From assembly GCA_937991945.1 (NCBI GenBank), contig CALKLO010000003.1:1-64000 (forward strand): DNA of 64,000 nt, given 5' to 3'. The translations under genes and the position numbers were made by a program. The DNA is from an uncultured Granulosicoccus sp. (lineage in GTDB: Bacteria; Pseudomonadota; Gammaproteobacteria; Granulosicoccales; Granulosicoccaceae). Positions 18,862 to 26,917 of the stretch are shown here, piece after piece. Numbering within the stretch: the stretch's first letter is position 1; every line of letters starts with the position of its first letter. The notes beneath the pieces were generated by a model that was given only the letters and a program-made list of their open reading frames with translations, had not been told where the DNA came from and made no database searches.

Positions 18862-19206
18862 ATGAGCAACATCATCGACGCGATCAACGCGGAACAGATG
18901 GGTAAGGAAATCCCTACATTCGCCGCCGGTGACACAGTCGTCGTGCAGGTCAAAGTTAAGGAAGGCGAGCGCGAGCGTCTGCAGGCATTTGAAGGCGTTT
19001 GTATTGCTAAGCGTAACCGTGGCTTGCACTCTGCATTTACTGTTCGCAAGGTATCTCACGGTGAAGGTGTTGAGCGTGTATTTCAAACTTACAGCCCGTT
19101 GGTTGCAGGTATTGAAGTTAAGCGTCGCGGTGACGTTCGTCGCGCCAAGTTGTACTACCTGCGTGGTCTCACAGGTCGCGCTGCTCGAATCAAAGAAAAG
19201 CTATAA
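18862..19206 (+). CDS. rplS: 50S ribosomal protein L19
   Basis: A 114-residue large-subunit protein located at the 30S-50S interface. Sequence typical throughout: [56 protein letters not shown] and the end [27 protein letters not shown] motif. It starts 4 bases after trmD and is followed by a factor-independent terminator, so it is the last gene of the operon. Confidence 0.98.
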   Translation: MSNIIDAINAEQMGKEIPTFAAGDTVVVQVKVKEGERERLQAFEGVCIAKRNRGLHSAFTVRKVSHGEGVERVFQTYSPLVAGIEVKRRGDVRRAKLYYLRGLTGRAARIKEKL

Positions 19207-19287
19207 GACCATCCTTGCTGTTGTTTGACGCGAACGGACTTTGCCGTTCAACCGTCTGATGTAGCAGCGAGTTTTGTCAGATAGATC

Positions 19288-19325
19288 AACTCTGGCCGGC
19301 TGCAACGCTGGCCAGAGTTGTTTTT
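19288..19325 (+). terminator. Rho-independent terminator of the rpsP-rplS operon
   Basis: AACTCTGGCC (19288-19297) pairs with GGCCAGAGTT (19310-19319) in a 10-bp stem, followed by GTTTTT. It lies 80 bases after rplS in the 330-base gap before htpG. A smaller stem at 19232-19249 precedes it. Confidence 0.85.
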
Positions 19326-19456
19326 GCCGATTACCGAATGATTGAGTAGGTCTTGGCACCCGTAGTACTCACGCCAAAATGCCTGCCTGCAAAGATACCC
19401 GTTTGCCGTTGGCAAACACTTGTGCAAACCAATGGTTACTCATGAGTGGCGAAGCG

Positions 19457-19485
19457 CTTGAATTTCTCAAGATGCACCCCGATCT
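19457..19485 (+). promoter_or_regulatory. Heat-shock (sigma-32) promoter of htpG
   Basis: CTTGAAT (19457-19463), a 13-base spacer and CCCCGATCT (19477-19485) match the sigma-32 pattern CTTGAAA / CCCCATNT closely. The element sits about 50 bases before the htpG start codon, and htpG is a classic heat-shock gene. Confidence 0.7.
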
Positions 19486-19536
19486 TTCGGTCACATAATC
19501 CTTTACCTGCCTAAGATTTTTTTGGAGATCTTGTGA

Positions 19537-21531
19537 ATGAGTGACAACCCTCAAACAGACGAAAACGCCACTCAAACGCCAGTAGATGGCGAGAAAATGG
19601 TGTTCCAAGCCGAAGTGAACCAATTGCTTCAGCTTATGATTCACTCGCTGTACAGCAATCAGGAAATTTTCCTAAGAGAGCTGATTTCGAACGGCTCCGA
19701 TGCTTGCGACAAGCTTCGTTTTGAAGCTATCGAAGACAGCTCGCTGCTCGAAGCAGATACCGAACTTAGAATGACCATAAGCGTTGATGAAGACGCGAAA
19801 ACCGTGACCATTTCGGACAACGGTATTGGTATGAATCGCGATGAAGTTATTGCCAACATCGGCACCATTGCGAAGTCAGGTACTAAGCAGTTCTTAGAAT
19901 CATTAACAGGTGATCAAAAAACTGACGCTAAATTAATTGGTCAGTTCGGCGTCGGCTTTTACTCAGCATTTGTGGTTGCGGATTCTGTCGTGCTTAAAAC
20001 TCGCAAAGCCGGAGAAGCTGCGGATCAAGGTGTTCAATGGACATCAGACGCCAGCGGAGGCTACACGCTTGCGGCTGTCGATATGGCCGAGCGCGGAACT
20101 CAGATCACGTTGAGTATTAAAGAGGATGCGAGTGAGTTCATAAACGCTCACCGCTTGCGCGGTATCGTTAAGAAGTACTCTGACCACATTACTTTCCCAA
20201 TCATGATGATGGGCGAAGCGCCTCCACCGCCGCCTCCAGCAGAAGGCGAAGAGGAAGCTGATGTTGTGGCTGAGCAAGCCAAGCTTGAGCAAGTGAATGC
20301 CGCATCCGCATTGTGGACCCGTCCAAAATCAAGCATTAAGGATGAGGAATACCAAGACTTTTACAAGCAGGTCTGTAACGACTACGAAGATGCACTAACG
20401 TGGTCGCACAACAAAGTAGAAGGTAATCAGGAATACACATCACTGCTGTATATCCCGAAAAAAGCGCCTTTTGATTTGTATGACGGCAATTTTCGCAACA
20501 ACGGCATCAAGCTGTTTGTTCAGCGCGTCTTCATCATGGATGAAGCTGAAAAATTAATGCCGCGCTACATGCGCTTTGTTCGTGGCCTGGTTGATAGTAA
20601 TGATCTGCCGTTGAACGTGTCTCGTGAAATCCTACAAGGCAATAAAATCATCGATGCTATTCGCGGTGCCTCAGTAAAGCGTGTGCTCGGTATGCTCGAA
20701 AAGTTGGCTGAAAAGCAACCAGAAGACTACGACGTGTTCTGGAAAGAGTTTGGTGCGTGCTTGAAAGAAGCGCCAGGTGAAGACTTTGGTAATAAAGAAC
20801 AGGTTGCCAAGTTGTACCGTTTTGATACAACCAATGCTGAGAAGGCGGGTGAGTTGACCGGTCTGGATGATTACATCGCTCGCATGAAGGTGGGTCAGGA
20901 CAAGATTTTCTACATCACAGCTGACGGCTACCAAGCCGCTAAGAATAGCCCGCACATGGAAATCTTCCGTGACAAAGGCATCGAAGTATTGCTCATGCAC
21001 GACCGCGTCGATGAGTGGATGATGTCTTACCTGCACGAGTACAGCGAGAAGTCATTTGTATCGATTGCCAAGGGTGATTTGGATCTGACCGCCATTGAGG
21101 GTGTTGACGCTGAGTCTGAAGAAGATAAGGCTGAAAAAGAGAAAAAGGCTGCCGATGTTGCTCCGACTATCGAGCGCATCAAGACGGTTCTGGCCGAAAC
21201 AACGAGTGATGTTCGTGTATCAACGCGTTTAACCTCTTCACCAGCGTGTGTGGTTATGGGTGAACACGACATGGCGTTACACATGCAACAGTTACTTAAG
21301 CAGGCAGGTCACGAGCTTCCTAGCACTAAGCCAGTTCTTGAGGTAAATCCAACGCATCCTATATTGGATTTGATGGATAAAGAGCAGGATGACGACCGAT
21401 TTGGCGACTGGGCGCACCTATTGCTTGATCAAGCATTGCTAGCTGATGGTGGGCAATTGGAAGACAGTGCTGGCTTTGTTAAGCGCATGAACGAGATGTT
21501 TCTGGCGCTTACTAGCACATCAGATAAGTAA
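19537..21531 (+). CDS. htpG: Molecular chaperone HtpG (Hsp90)
   Basis: Cytosolic Hsp90-family ATPase that helps client proteins fold under stress. 664 residues, slightly longer than the E. coli protein. N-terminal GHKL ATPase motifs are clear: FLRELISNGSDACDKLRF, DNGIGMNRDEV, GTIAKSGTKQFL and GQFGVGFYSAFVV. The middle domain has LYIPKKAPFDLY and NVSREILQGNKI. A run of six prolines (229-234) followed by an acidic stretch sits in the linker before ALWTRPKS, an uncommon feature. A GGAG ribosome site precedes the ATG, and the upstream promoter looks sigma-32 dependent. Confidence 0.98.
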   Translation: MSDNPQTDENATQTPVDGEKMVFQAEVNQLLQLMIHSLYSNQEIFLRELISNGSDACDKLRFEAIEDSSLLEADTELRMTISVDEDAKTVTISDNGIGMNRDEVIANIGTIAKSGTKQFLESLTGDQKTDAKLIGQFGVGFYSAFVVADSVVLKTRKAGEAADQGVQWTSDASGGYTLAAVDMAERGTQITLSIKEDASEFINAHRLRGIVKKYSDHITFPIMMMGEAPPPPPPAEGEEEADVVAEQAKLEQVNAASALWTRPKSSIKDEEYQDFYKQVCNDYEDALTWSHNKVEGNQEYTSLLYIPKKAPFDLYDGNFRNNGIKLFVQRVFIMDEAEKLMPRYMRFVRGLVDSNDLPLNVSREILQGNKIIDAIRGASVKRVLGMLEKLAEKQPEDYDVFWKEFGACLKEAPGEDFGNKEQVAKLYRFDTTNAEKAGELTGLDDYIARMKVGQDKIFYITADGYQAAKNSPHMEIFRDKGIEVLLMHDRVDEWMMSYLHEYSEKSFVSIAKGDLDLTAIEGVDAESEEDKAEKEKKAADVAPTIERIKTVLAETTSDVRVSTRLTSSPACVVMGEHDMALHMQQLLKQAGHELPSTKPVLEVNPTHPILDLMDKEQDDDRFGDWAHLLLDQALLADGGQLEDSAGFVKRMNEMFLALTSTSDK

Positions 21532-21644
21532 TTAGCTCAATCAGCGGTTGGCGCTATCCGTGTCAACCGCTAGAATTAGAACAACCGCGAAGGTGATGTA
21601 AGCTCGCCTTCGGATAGTTCATCGTAAAAGGTGCGAATTATTCA

Positions 21645-22016
21645 ATGAAATCTATGTTTCAAACAGCCGTTATGGCTACCAAGATGTCCAGTCTGCTAAA
21701 GGCGGGTGTTTTAGGGGTGGCTGCAAGCGCCTTTCTACCGTTTTCACAAGCGTCAGCTGCAGGAGATGCAGCCGTTGGTGAAAAGATCGGGCACACGTGC
21801 CTAGGTTGTCATGGTGTCCAGCACTACGTAAACACCTACCCGACGTACCACGTGCCACTCATTGCCGGACAGCATGAGGCGTATTTAGTCGCAGCGTTAC
21901 AGGCGTATCGGGCAAAAACACGCTCTCATCCAACGATGCAAGCTAACGCGGCTTTGCTGACTGATGAAAATATCGCTGACATAGCGGCCTGGCTGTCTGC
22001 TCAGGGGGCAAAATAA
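21645..22016 (+). CDS. Exported class I cytochrome c
   Basis: A 123-residue small periplasmic cytochrome. The signal peptide (LLKAGVLGVAASAFLPFSQASA) is followed by one haem site, C52-L-G-C55-H56. A methionine in SHPTMQANAA is the likely distal ligand, and the C-terminal helix ENIADIAAWLSAQ is typical of c4/c5-like cytochromes. The stop TAA shares its last base with the next gene's ATG, so the two cytochromes are translated together. Their electron partners are not evident here. Confidence 0.9.
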   Translation: MKSMFQTAVMATKMSSLLKAGVLGVAASAFLPFSQASAAGDAAVGEKIGHTCLGCHGVQHYVNTYPTYHVPLIAGQHEAYLVAALQAYRAKTRSHPTMQANAALLTDENIADIAAWLSAQGAK

Positions 22017-22396
22017 TGACACTTAACCCAATGAAAGTAACGGCTTTGACAGCTATTGCGAAAGTGATCTCGCTCAGCGCGATTGTTCTTACTGCTTCTG
22101 TATTGACTTCAGGTGCGGCTTCAGCTGCAGGCGACGCAGCAGCGGGCGAGCAAAAAGCGGCTACTTGTGCAGCTTGTCATGGCGCTGATGGCGTTTCTCA
22201 AATTCCAACTAACCCTATTTTGGCTGGTCAGTACCCTAGCTATTTAGAGCATGCTCTTAAAAGCTACCGCTCGGGTTCACGACAAAACGCAATTATGGCG
22301 GGCTTCGCCGCTCAATTGTCTGATCAAGACATCAAAGATCTAGCAGCTTGGTTTGCTTCGCAGGAAGGACCTCTGCAAACTGCACCAACTAAGTAA
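22016..22396 (+). CDS. Exported class I cytochrome c (second of pair)
   Basis: A 126-residue paralogue of the preceding gene. It has a signal peptide ending ASAAGDA, haem site C51-A-A-C54-H55, probable distal methionine in NAIMAGFAAQLSD, and the same closing helix DIKDLAAWFASQ. Similar overall plan to half of a cytochrome c4. Overlaps the previous gene by one base (TAATG) and ends shortly before a strong hairpin. A two-subunit equivalent of dihaem cytochrome c4 is possible but inferred. Confidence 0.9.
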   Translation: MTLNPMKVTALTAIAKVISLSAIVLTASVLTSGAASAAGDAAAGEQKAATCAACHGADGVSQIPTNPILAGQYPSYLEHALKSYRSGSRQNAIMAGFAAQLSDQDIKDLAAWFASQEGPLQTAPTK

Positions 22397-22406
22397 ATTA
22401 CAAAAA

Positions 22407-22431
22407 GCGCCAGGCACAATGTGCCTGGCGC
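22407..22431. terminator. Bidirectional hairpin terminator
   Basis: Perfect 11-bp inverted repeat GCGCCAGGCAC / GTGCCTGGCGC with a 3-base loop between the convergent cytochrome pair and ycgL. On the minus strand it is followed at once by TTTTTG, so it is a good terminator for ycgL and likely also stops the cytochrome transcript. Confidence 0.75.
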
Positions 22432-22493
22432 CAGAAGTCGTTTTGAGCTCAGCAGCACCGCGCAGAGCAAGAAGTACCCGATAAGACTACTAC

Positions 22494-22781
22494 CTATGTT
22501 TTATTCGCTGTATTATTCGCCTTAAGCGCAATCGCTTCGAGCTGATGTTCGATGTCTCTAGGCATTTGCACATGGAAGCCGCGAGATTCAAGGTTTTCCA
22601 GAACCGCACTTGCATCCTCTTGCACCAACTTTCGATCTGGGTGTAGATCCAGTGTCATCGAGAACTCAGGTGTTCCCAGTTGTTTCAAGACAGGTTCGGG
22701 AAGATTATCTAGTCCATCTTCTTCAGCAAGATAAACGTACAAGCCTTCCTTTATCGAGCTGCGATAAATGTAGCACTGCAT
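22494..22781 (-). CDS. ycgL: YcgL domain-containing protein
   Basis: A 95-residue cytosolic protein of the YcgL family, common in gammaproteobacteria and of unknown function. The signature CYIYRSSIKEGLYVYLAEE opens the protein, followed by LPEPVLKQLGTPEFSMTLDL and the end GFHVQMPRD. Length is normal. Only 18 bases separate its start from the divergent hslR gene, so their promoters must overlap or lie within the neighbouring genes. Confidence 0.92.
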   Translation of the reverse strand: MQCYIYRSSIKEGLYVYLAEEDGLDNLPEPVLKQLGTPEFSMTLDLHPDRKLVQEDASAVLENLESRGFHVQMPRDIEHQLEAIALKANNTANKT

Positions 22782-22799
22782 AGACTGAGCCTTTGTTCA

Positions 22800-23216
22800 A
22801 TGGTAGATCGGGTTCGAATAGACAAATGGTTATGGGCTGCTCGGTTTTTTAAAACTCGCAGTTTAGCCACAGAGGCTATTTCCAAAAACCAAATTCGTAT
22901 AGGGGGGCAGCGTATCAAGCCTTCGCGTGTTGTGCTCGTCTCAGATGTGATACAGATCGAAAAGCAGCCTTATGTTTTTGAAGTCACTGTTTTAGCATTG
23001 AATGATCAGCGTCGGCCTGCATCGGAAGCGCAGGCCTTGTATGAAGAGTCTGAGCAGAGTCGTACCGCTCGGGAAGTATTAAGTACACGTTTGCGAAATG
23101 ATCGCATGGCGCACAGAGGATTGGCAGGCGAAGGCAGGCCATCGAAAAAACAACGTCGTCAGATTATCCGGTTCCAAAATCAGAGTGATGTCTCTGATAC
23201 ACCTACCGATGACTGA
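22800..23216 (+). CDS. hslR: Heat-shock protein 15 (S4-domain RNA-binding protein)
   Basis: Hsp15 binds stalled free 50S subunits that still carry a nascent chain. The 138-residue protein starts with the S4 domain VRIDKWLWAARFFKTRSLA and INQIRIGGQRIKPS-type segment (residues about 4-60), then a middle part RRPASEAQALYEES and a basic tail GRPSKKQRRQIIRF, all characteristic. Followed 17 bases later by pcnB. Confidence 0.93.
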   Translation: MVDRVRIDKWLWAARFFKTRSLATEAISKNQIRIGGQRIKPSRVVLVSDVIQIEKQPYVFEVTVLALNDQRRPASEAQALYEESEQSRTAREVLSTRLRNDRMAHRGLAGEGRPSKKQRRQIIRFQNQSDVSDTPTDD

Positions 23217-23233
23217 CGCGCAAGGAGAAAGGA

Positions 23234-24859
23234 TTGCTTAAACGTTTAAGTGGTTTATCACGTTCCGCTATTAATAAAACGCGCGAATTGCTGGGTACGC
23301 CTGCCGATGAGTCACGTGAAGAGCCCAGTGTTCAGAGTGAGGCTGCGAGCAGTCCTAGCACTGAGAAACGCACGCCCAATAAGCCGCGTCCACCGAAGAA
23401 AAGCAAAAAGCCAGGTGTGAAAAAGAAAGCGGCTAATCAGTCCGGGGGCCAAGCGCCATTAATCGTCCCTGCCGGTGAGCACAACGTTACGCGTAAATCA
23501 ATTGGTCGATCCGCGCTTAAGGTTCTGGATAAATTACACGAGGCAGGACACAGCGCCTACCTGGTCGGCGGGGGTGTTCGAGATGCACTTGTTGGCCTAA
23601 AGCCTAAAGATTTTGATGTGGCTACAGATGCAAGCCCTGAAACCATACGAGCGCTGTTTAGAAATTCGCGCATCATTGGCCGACGTTTTCGTCTGGTACA
23701 TGTCGTATATGGGCGAGAAATCATTGAAGTTGCGACTTTTCGTGCTGCGCACAGCAAAGGTGAGGGCGGTGAAATAGGCGCCGCTGGTCGAATTGTTCGA
23801 GACAACGTATTTGGCTCCATTGAAGAGGATGCCTACCGGCGCGATTTTTCAGTCAACGCGCTTTACTACAACATTGCTGATGGTTCGGTTGTGGACTACG
23901 TCGGCGGCTTAAAGGATCTGGATGCCGGTGTGTTCAAACTCATCGGGGACCCTAAAACTCGCTGTGAGGAAGATCCAGTCAGAGTGCTACGTGCAGTCAG
24001 ATTGGCGGCCAAATTAAAGTTTGCTATTGAGCCTGCAACGTTGGACGCGATGCGCGCAACGTCTAGTGAATTGAGCTCCACACCTCCCCCAAGGTTGTTC
24101 GAAGAGGTGCTTAAGTTGTTTCAAGGTGGTTATGCGCTGCGTAGTTTCCACTCGATACGAGAGCATCAGCTACTCACTTATTTATTCCCTTTACTCGAAA
24201 AACGGTTAGCGGCAGGTGACGATAAATTAGTCACCATGCTCGATGCCGCATTGCAAAATACCGATAGACGCGTGGCGCAAGGCAAGCCTATTACGCCTGC
24301 GTATTTATTAGCCTTCATGATGTGGCCAGATGTTGAAGAGCGTGCTCATGAAGAGTGTCACAACGACATGAGCATTAACGATGCGCTAATTTCAGCTGCA
24401 GACTCTGTGCTGTCGACACAACTGCGTATTATTTCAATTCCACGACGTTTTTCAGGTCCCATGAAGGAGATCTGGCAGATGCAGCCTAAGCTTGAGCGTA
24501 ACAAAGCAGGCAGGGCATTAAGGTTGATGGAAGATCGTCGCTTCAGAGCCGCCTACGACTTCCTATGTCTCAGAGCGAGCGTCGATGAGCGTCTAAAAGA
24601 GTCCGCTGCGTGGTGGACGAAAGTACAAACCTTGCCTGAAGAGGCGCGTGAAGAGGCCGCTGCCAAACGACCAACCATAGACACCATTTGGCCTGATAGA
24701 AAAGGCAAGGGTGCACATGGGAAAAATAACGCATCAAGCACTGACGAGTCAGATTCCGTTGAGGCGTCAACTGATGACAAGCCTCCTGCCCGCAAGAAGC
24801 GTCGACGCAGGCGTAGAAAACCCGCTGGCGGCTCAGATGGCTCAACATCGACTAGTTAA
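23234..24859 (+). CDS. pcnB: Poly(A) polymerase I
   Basis: PcnB adds 3' poly(A) tails that promote RNA decay. 541 residues. A basic, low-complexity N-terminus (about 25-75) precedes the nucleotidyltransferase core: AYLVGGGVRDALVGLKPKD, FDVATDASPE, RRFRLVHVVYGREIIEVATFR and the RRDFSVNALYYNIADG signature. The C-terminus is an Arg/Lys-rich tail (KKRRRRRRK). Translation appears to start at TTG (23234), placed 5 bases after an AAGGAG ribosome site; no ATG fits better. Followed by folK after 6 bases, as in many relatives. Confidence 0.95.
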   Translation: MLKRLSGLSRSAINKTRELLGTPADESREEPSVQSEAASSPSTEKRTPNKPRPPKKSKKPGVKKKAANQSGGQAPLIVPAGEHNVTRKSIGRSALKVLDKLHEAGHSAYLVGGGVRDALVGLKPKDFDVATDASPETIRALFRNSRIIGRRFRLVHVVYGREIIEVATFRAAHSKGEGGEIGAAGRIVRDNVFGSIEEDAYRRDFSVNALYYNIADGSVVDYVGGLKDLDAGVFKLIGDPKTRCEEDPVRVLRAVRLAAKLKFAIEPATLDAMRATSSELSSTPPPRLFEEVLKLFQGGYALRSFHSIREHQLLTYLFPLLEKRLAAGDDKLVTMLDAALQNTDRRVAQGKPITPAYLLAFMMWPDVEERAHEECHNDMSINDALISAADSVLSTQLRIISIPRRFSGPMKEIWQMQPKLERNKAGRALRLMEDRRFRAAYDFLCLRASVDERLKESAAWWTKVQTLPEEAREEAAAKRPTIDTIWPDRKGKGAHGKNNASSTDESDSVEASTDDKPPARKKRRRRRRKPAGGSDGSTSTS

Positions 24860-24865
24860 AGAGAC

Positions 24866-25375
24866 ATGGACCGCGCATCTCCGCACCGTGTGTTTGTTGC
24901 ATTGGGAAGTAATTTAGGTGATCGTGAGCAGCACCTGAAAGAGGCCAGCAGCCAGATAGCCTTATTGGCAGAGTGTGAGGGGTTCAGGTGCTCCTCTGTG
25001 TACGAAACAGACCCTATGGGTCCGAAGGACCAGCCCGATTATCTGAATGCGGTGGGTCAGTTTACCTATGCAGGCACGGCGCGTCAGTTGCTCGAGGAGC
25101 TGCAAAACATAGAGCGTGCGCACGGTCGAGTCAAGGCCACAGCCCGCTGGACGGCGAGGCCTCTTGATCTGGATATTGTGCTTTTTGGTGACCAGCGTAT
25201 TGACGAGCACGATTTGCAGATACCGCATATCGGTCTGGCTGAGCGATCTTTCGTTATATGGCCGCTAATAGAGTTGCAGCCTGATTTGAACATCCCTGGT
25301 TTGGGCCCTGTAGAACTACTAGCAAAGAAGTGTCAGAAATTTGGTATTACTCGATACAAAGGTGCTGCTAAATAA
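24866..25375 (+). CDS. folK: 2-amino-4-hydroxy-6-hydroxymethyldihydropteridine pyrophosphokinase
   Basis: HPPK transfers pyrophosphate from ATP to the pterin precursor in folate synthesis. 169 residues with VALGSNLGDREQHL at the start, YETDPMGPKDQPDYLNAV, and the strongly conserved RWTARPLDLDIVLFGD. The end IPHIGLAERSFVIWPLIELQPD is typical. It follows pcnB by 6 bases in the common pcnB-folK order and is followed by the deoxynucleoside kinase. Confidence 0.97.
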   Translation: MDRASPHRVFVALGSNLGDREQHLKEASSQIALLAECEGFRCSSVYETDPMGPKDQPDYLNAVGQFTYAGTARQLLEELQNIERAHGRVKATARWTARPLDLDIVLFGDQRIDEHDLQIPHIGLAERSFVIWPLIELQPDLNIPGLGPVELLAKKCQKFGITRYKGAAK

Positions 25376-25390
25376 TATTGAACAGCTACA

Positions 25391-26038
25391 ATGTACTATA
25401 TGAAATATCAGTTCATTGCCATTGAAGGGCCCATAGGTGTTGGAAAGTCTACGTTGGCTTCTCAACTTGCTAAGCACTTTAAAGCCAGCTTCTTAACCGA
25501 CACTGAGTCGAGTAATCCGTACCTAAAAACGTTTTATCGCGACCCTTCTGCGGCGGCTTTCCATACGCAAATGCATTTTTTAGTATCGCGCTTGGAAACC
25601 TTGAATAATCCAGCCGTTTTAAGGCCCACTCAGCCCATAGTGGCGGACTTTCTCCTCGATAAGGACCGATTGTTCGCAGAGCTTACTTTAGACCACACAG
25701 AGTGGTGGATGTACTCTACGTTATATGAGCAACAGGTTAAGGGGATTCCAAAACCGGATTTAGTCGTGTATCTTCAAGCTCCATTGGAGCGTCTGATAGA
25801 AAGAATCGAACGTCGAGGTCTAGGCCACGAGCAGCGCATTGACAGCAATTATTTGCAACAATTAAGCGCACTATACGAGCGGTTCTTTTACAGTTATTCT
25901 GATACTCCGTTGTTAATAGTGAATGCAGCCGACGTCAATTTAGCGGATGATCCACTAGAAGTGAAAAACATTGCTAACAGAATCAGCGAATTAGAAGGCG
26001 GACGTCATTATTTCAACCCAGTGGCTGCAGCGTCATAA
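25391..26038 (+). CDS. Deoxynucleoside kinase
   Basis: A 215-residue kinase of the deoxyadenosine/deoxyguanosine kinase family, which salvages deoxynucleosides by phosphorylation. P-loop EGPIGVGKSTLA near residue 14, the substrate-binding DFLLDKDRLFA segment, DLVVYLQAPLERLIERIERRGLG (lid and arginine region) are visible. An ATG three codons in (25400) is an equally possible start. It follows folK by 15 bases, the arrangement often seen in gammaproteobacteria. Exact base preference is unknown. Confidence 0.9.
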   Translation: MYYMKYQFIAIEGPIGVGKSTLASQLAKHFKASFLTDTESSNPYLKTFYRDPSAAAFHTQMHFLVSRLETLNNPAVLRPTQPIVADFLLDKDRLFAELTLDHTEWWMYSTLYEQQVKGIPKPDLVVYLQAPLERLIERIERRGLGHEQRIDSNYLQQLSALYERFFYSYSDTPLLIVNAADVNLADDPLEVKNIANRISELEGGRHYFNPVAAAS

Positions 26039-26172
26039 TAGTGCGCTAGTCGACGTACCGCAGTTCGATTTGATCACAAAAATCAATACTTTAGGTTATC
26101 CTGTGTGCGCATGCGTTTGCACTTGCGCGCGCATTAGGTAACACTTCCCGCCTTATACGGACGAGGTAGTTT

Positions 26173-26880
26173 ATGAGCGACTTCCAAAACTTGCGGATTG
26201 CTCTGCTTGAAGACAACCACGAGCAGGCAGCACGCGTGAGCGGTTGGATAGAAAACAAAGGCTATCACTGTGGCGTTTTCAATACAGCAGAAGAATTTCA
26301 GCGGGCGTTTAGAAAATCAAGCTACGACGTTGTGGTACTTGATTGGACATTGCAATCCGGTAGTTCCGGATTGGAAGTACTGCACTGGATTCGAAAAACG
26401 CTAACAAGCGATATTCCTGTGATCTTTGCAACGGCTCGCCAAGCTGAAGAAGATATCGTCACTGCACTGCGTTCTGGTGCTGATGACTATCTTGCCAAGC
26501 CTGTGCGACAGCACGAGCTTTTAGCGCGTCTGTACGCGCTTGCTAGACGAGCACAGCCAGAGACTGAGATACTTGAATGCCCTCCTTACGTCTTCGATAC
26601 AGCCAATCGTCAGGTGCGTCTCGACGACGAGCCTATTAAGTTGACTGAGAAAGAATACGAGCTCGCTCTGTTCATGTTCAGAAACCGAGGTAGAGTTCTG
26701 TCGCGTCAGCATTTATTGACGTCAGTTTGGGGGACTTCAGCTGAGTTGAACACTCGCACCGTGGACACACATGCCAGCCGTCTTCGTAAAAAGCTGAAGC
26801 TGCTTGCCTCTGAGCGATGGAAATTGACATCCATTTATCAGCACGGTTACCGGCTAGAAGAGCACACTACCAACAGCTGA
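26173..26880 (+). CDS. OmpR-family response regulator
   Basis: A 235-residue two-component regulator. The receiver domain (about 8-120) has acidic pair EDNHE, phospho-acceptor D57 (VVLDWTLQ) and switch lysine in DDYLAKPV. The DNA-binding winged helix (about 140-230) contains LTEKEYELALFMFRNRGRVLSRQHLL and NTRTVDTHASRLRKKL. The partner is presumably the CHASE2 histidine kinase encoded 37 bases downstream. Target genes are not evident. Confidence 0.93.
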   Translation: MSDFQNLRIALLEDNHEQAARVSGWIENKGYHCGVFNTAEEFQRAFRKSSYDVVVLDWTLQSGSSGLEVLHWIRKTLTSDIPVIFATARQAEEDIVTALRSGADDYLAKPVRQHELLARLYALARRAQPETEILECPPYVFDTANRQVRLDDEPIKLTEKEYELALFMFRNRGRVLSRQHLLTSVWGTSAELNTRTVDTHASRLRKKLKLLASERWKLTSIYQHGYRLEEHTTNS

Positions 26881-26917
26881 TCAGGCCCGCCCTGATCAAC
26901 TGGCTATTGCCTGAACC

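Noticed and set aside
19369..19644. Minus-strand open frame of 91 codons overlapping the htpG start
   Set aside because: Covers the sigma-32 promoter and the htpG coding start; no family resemblance.
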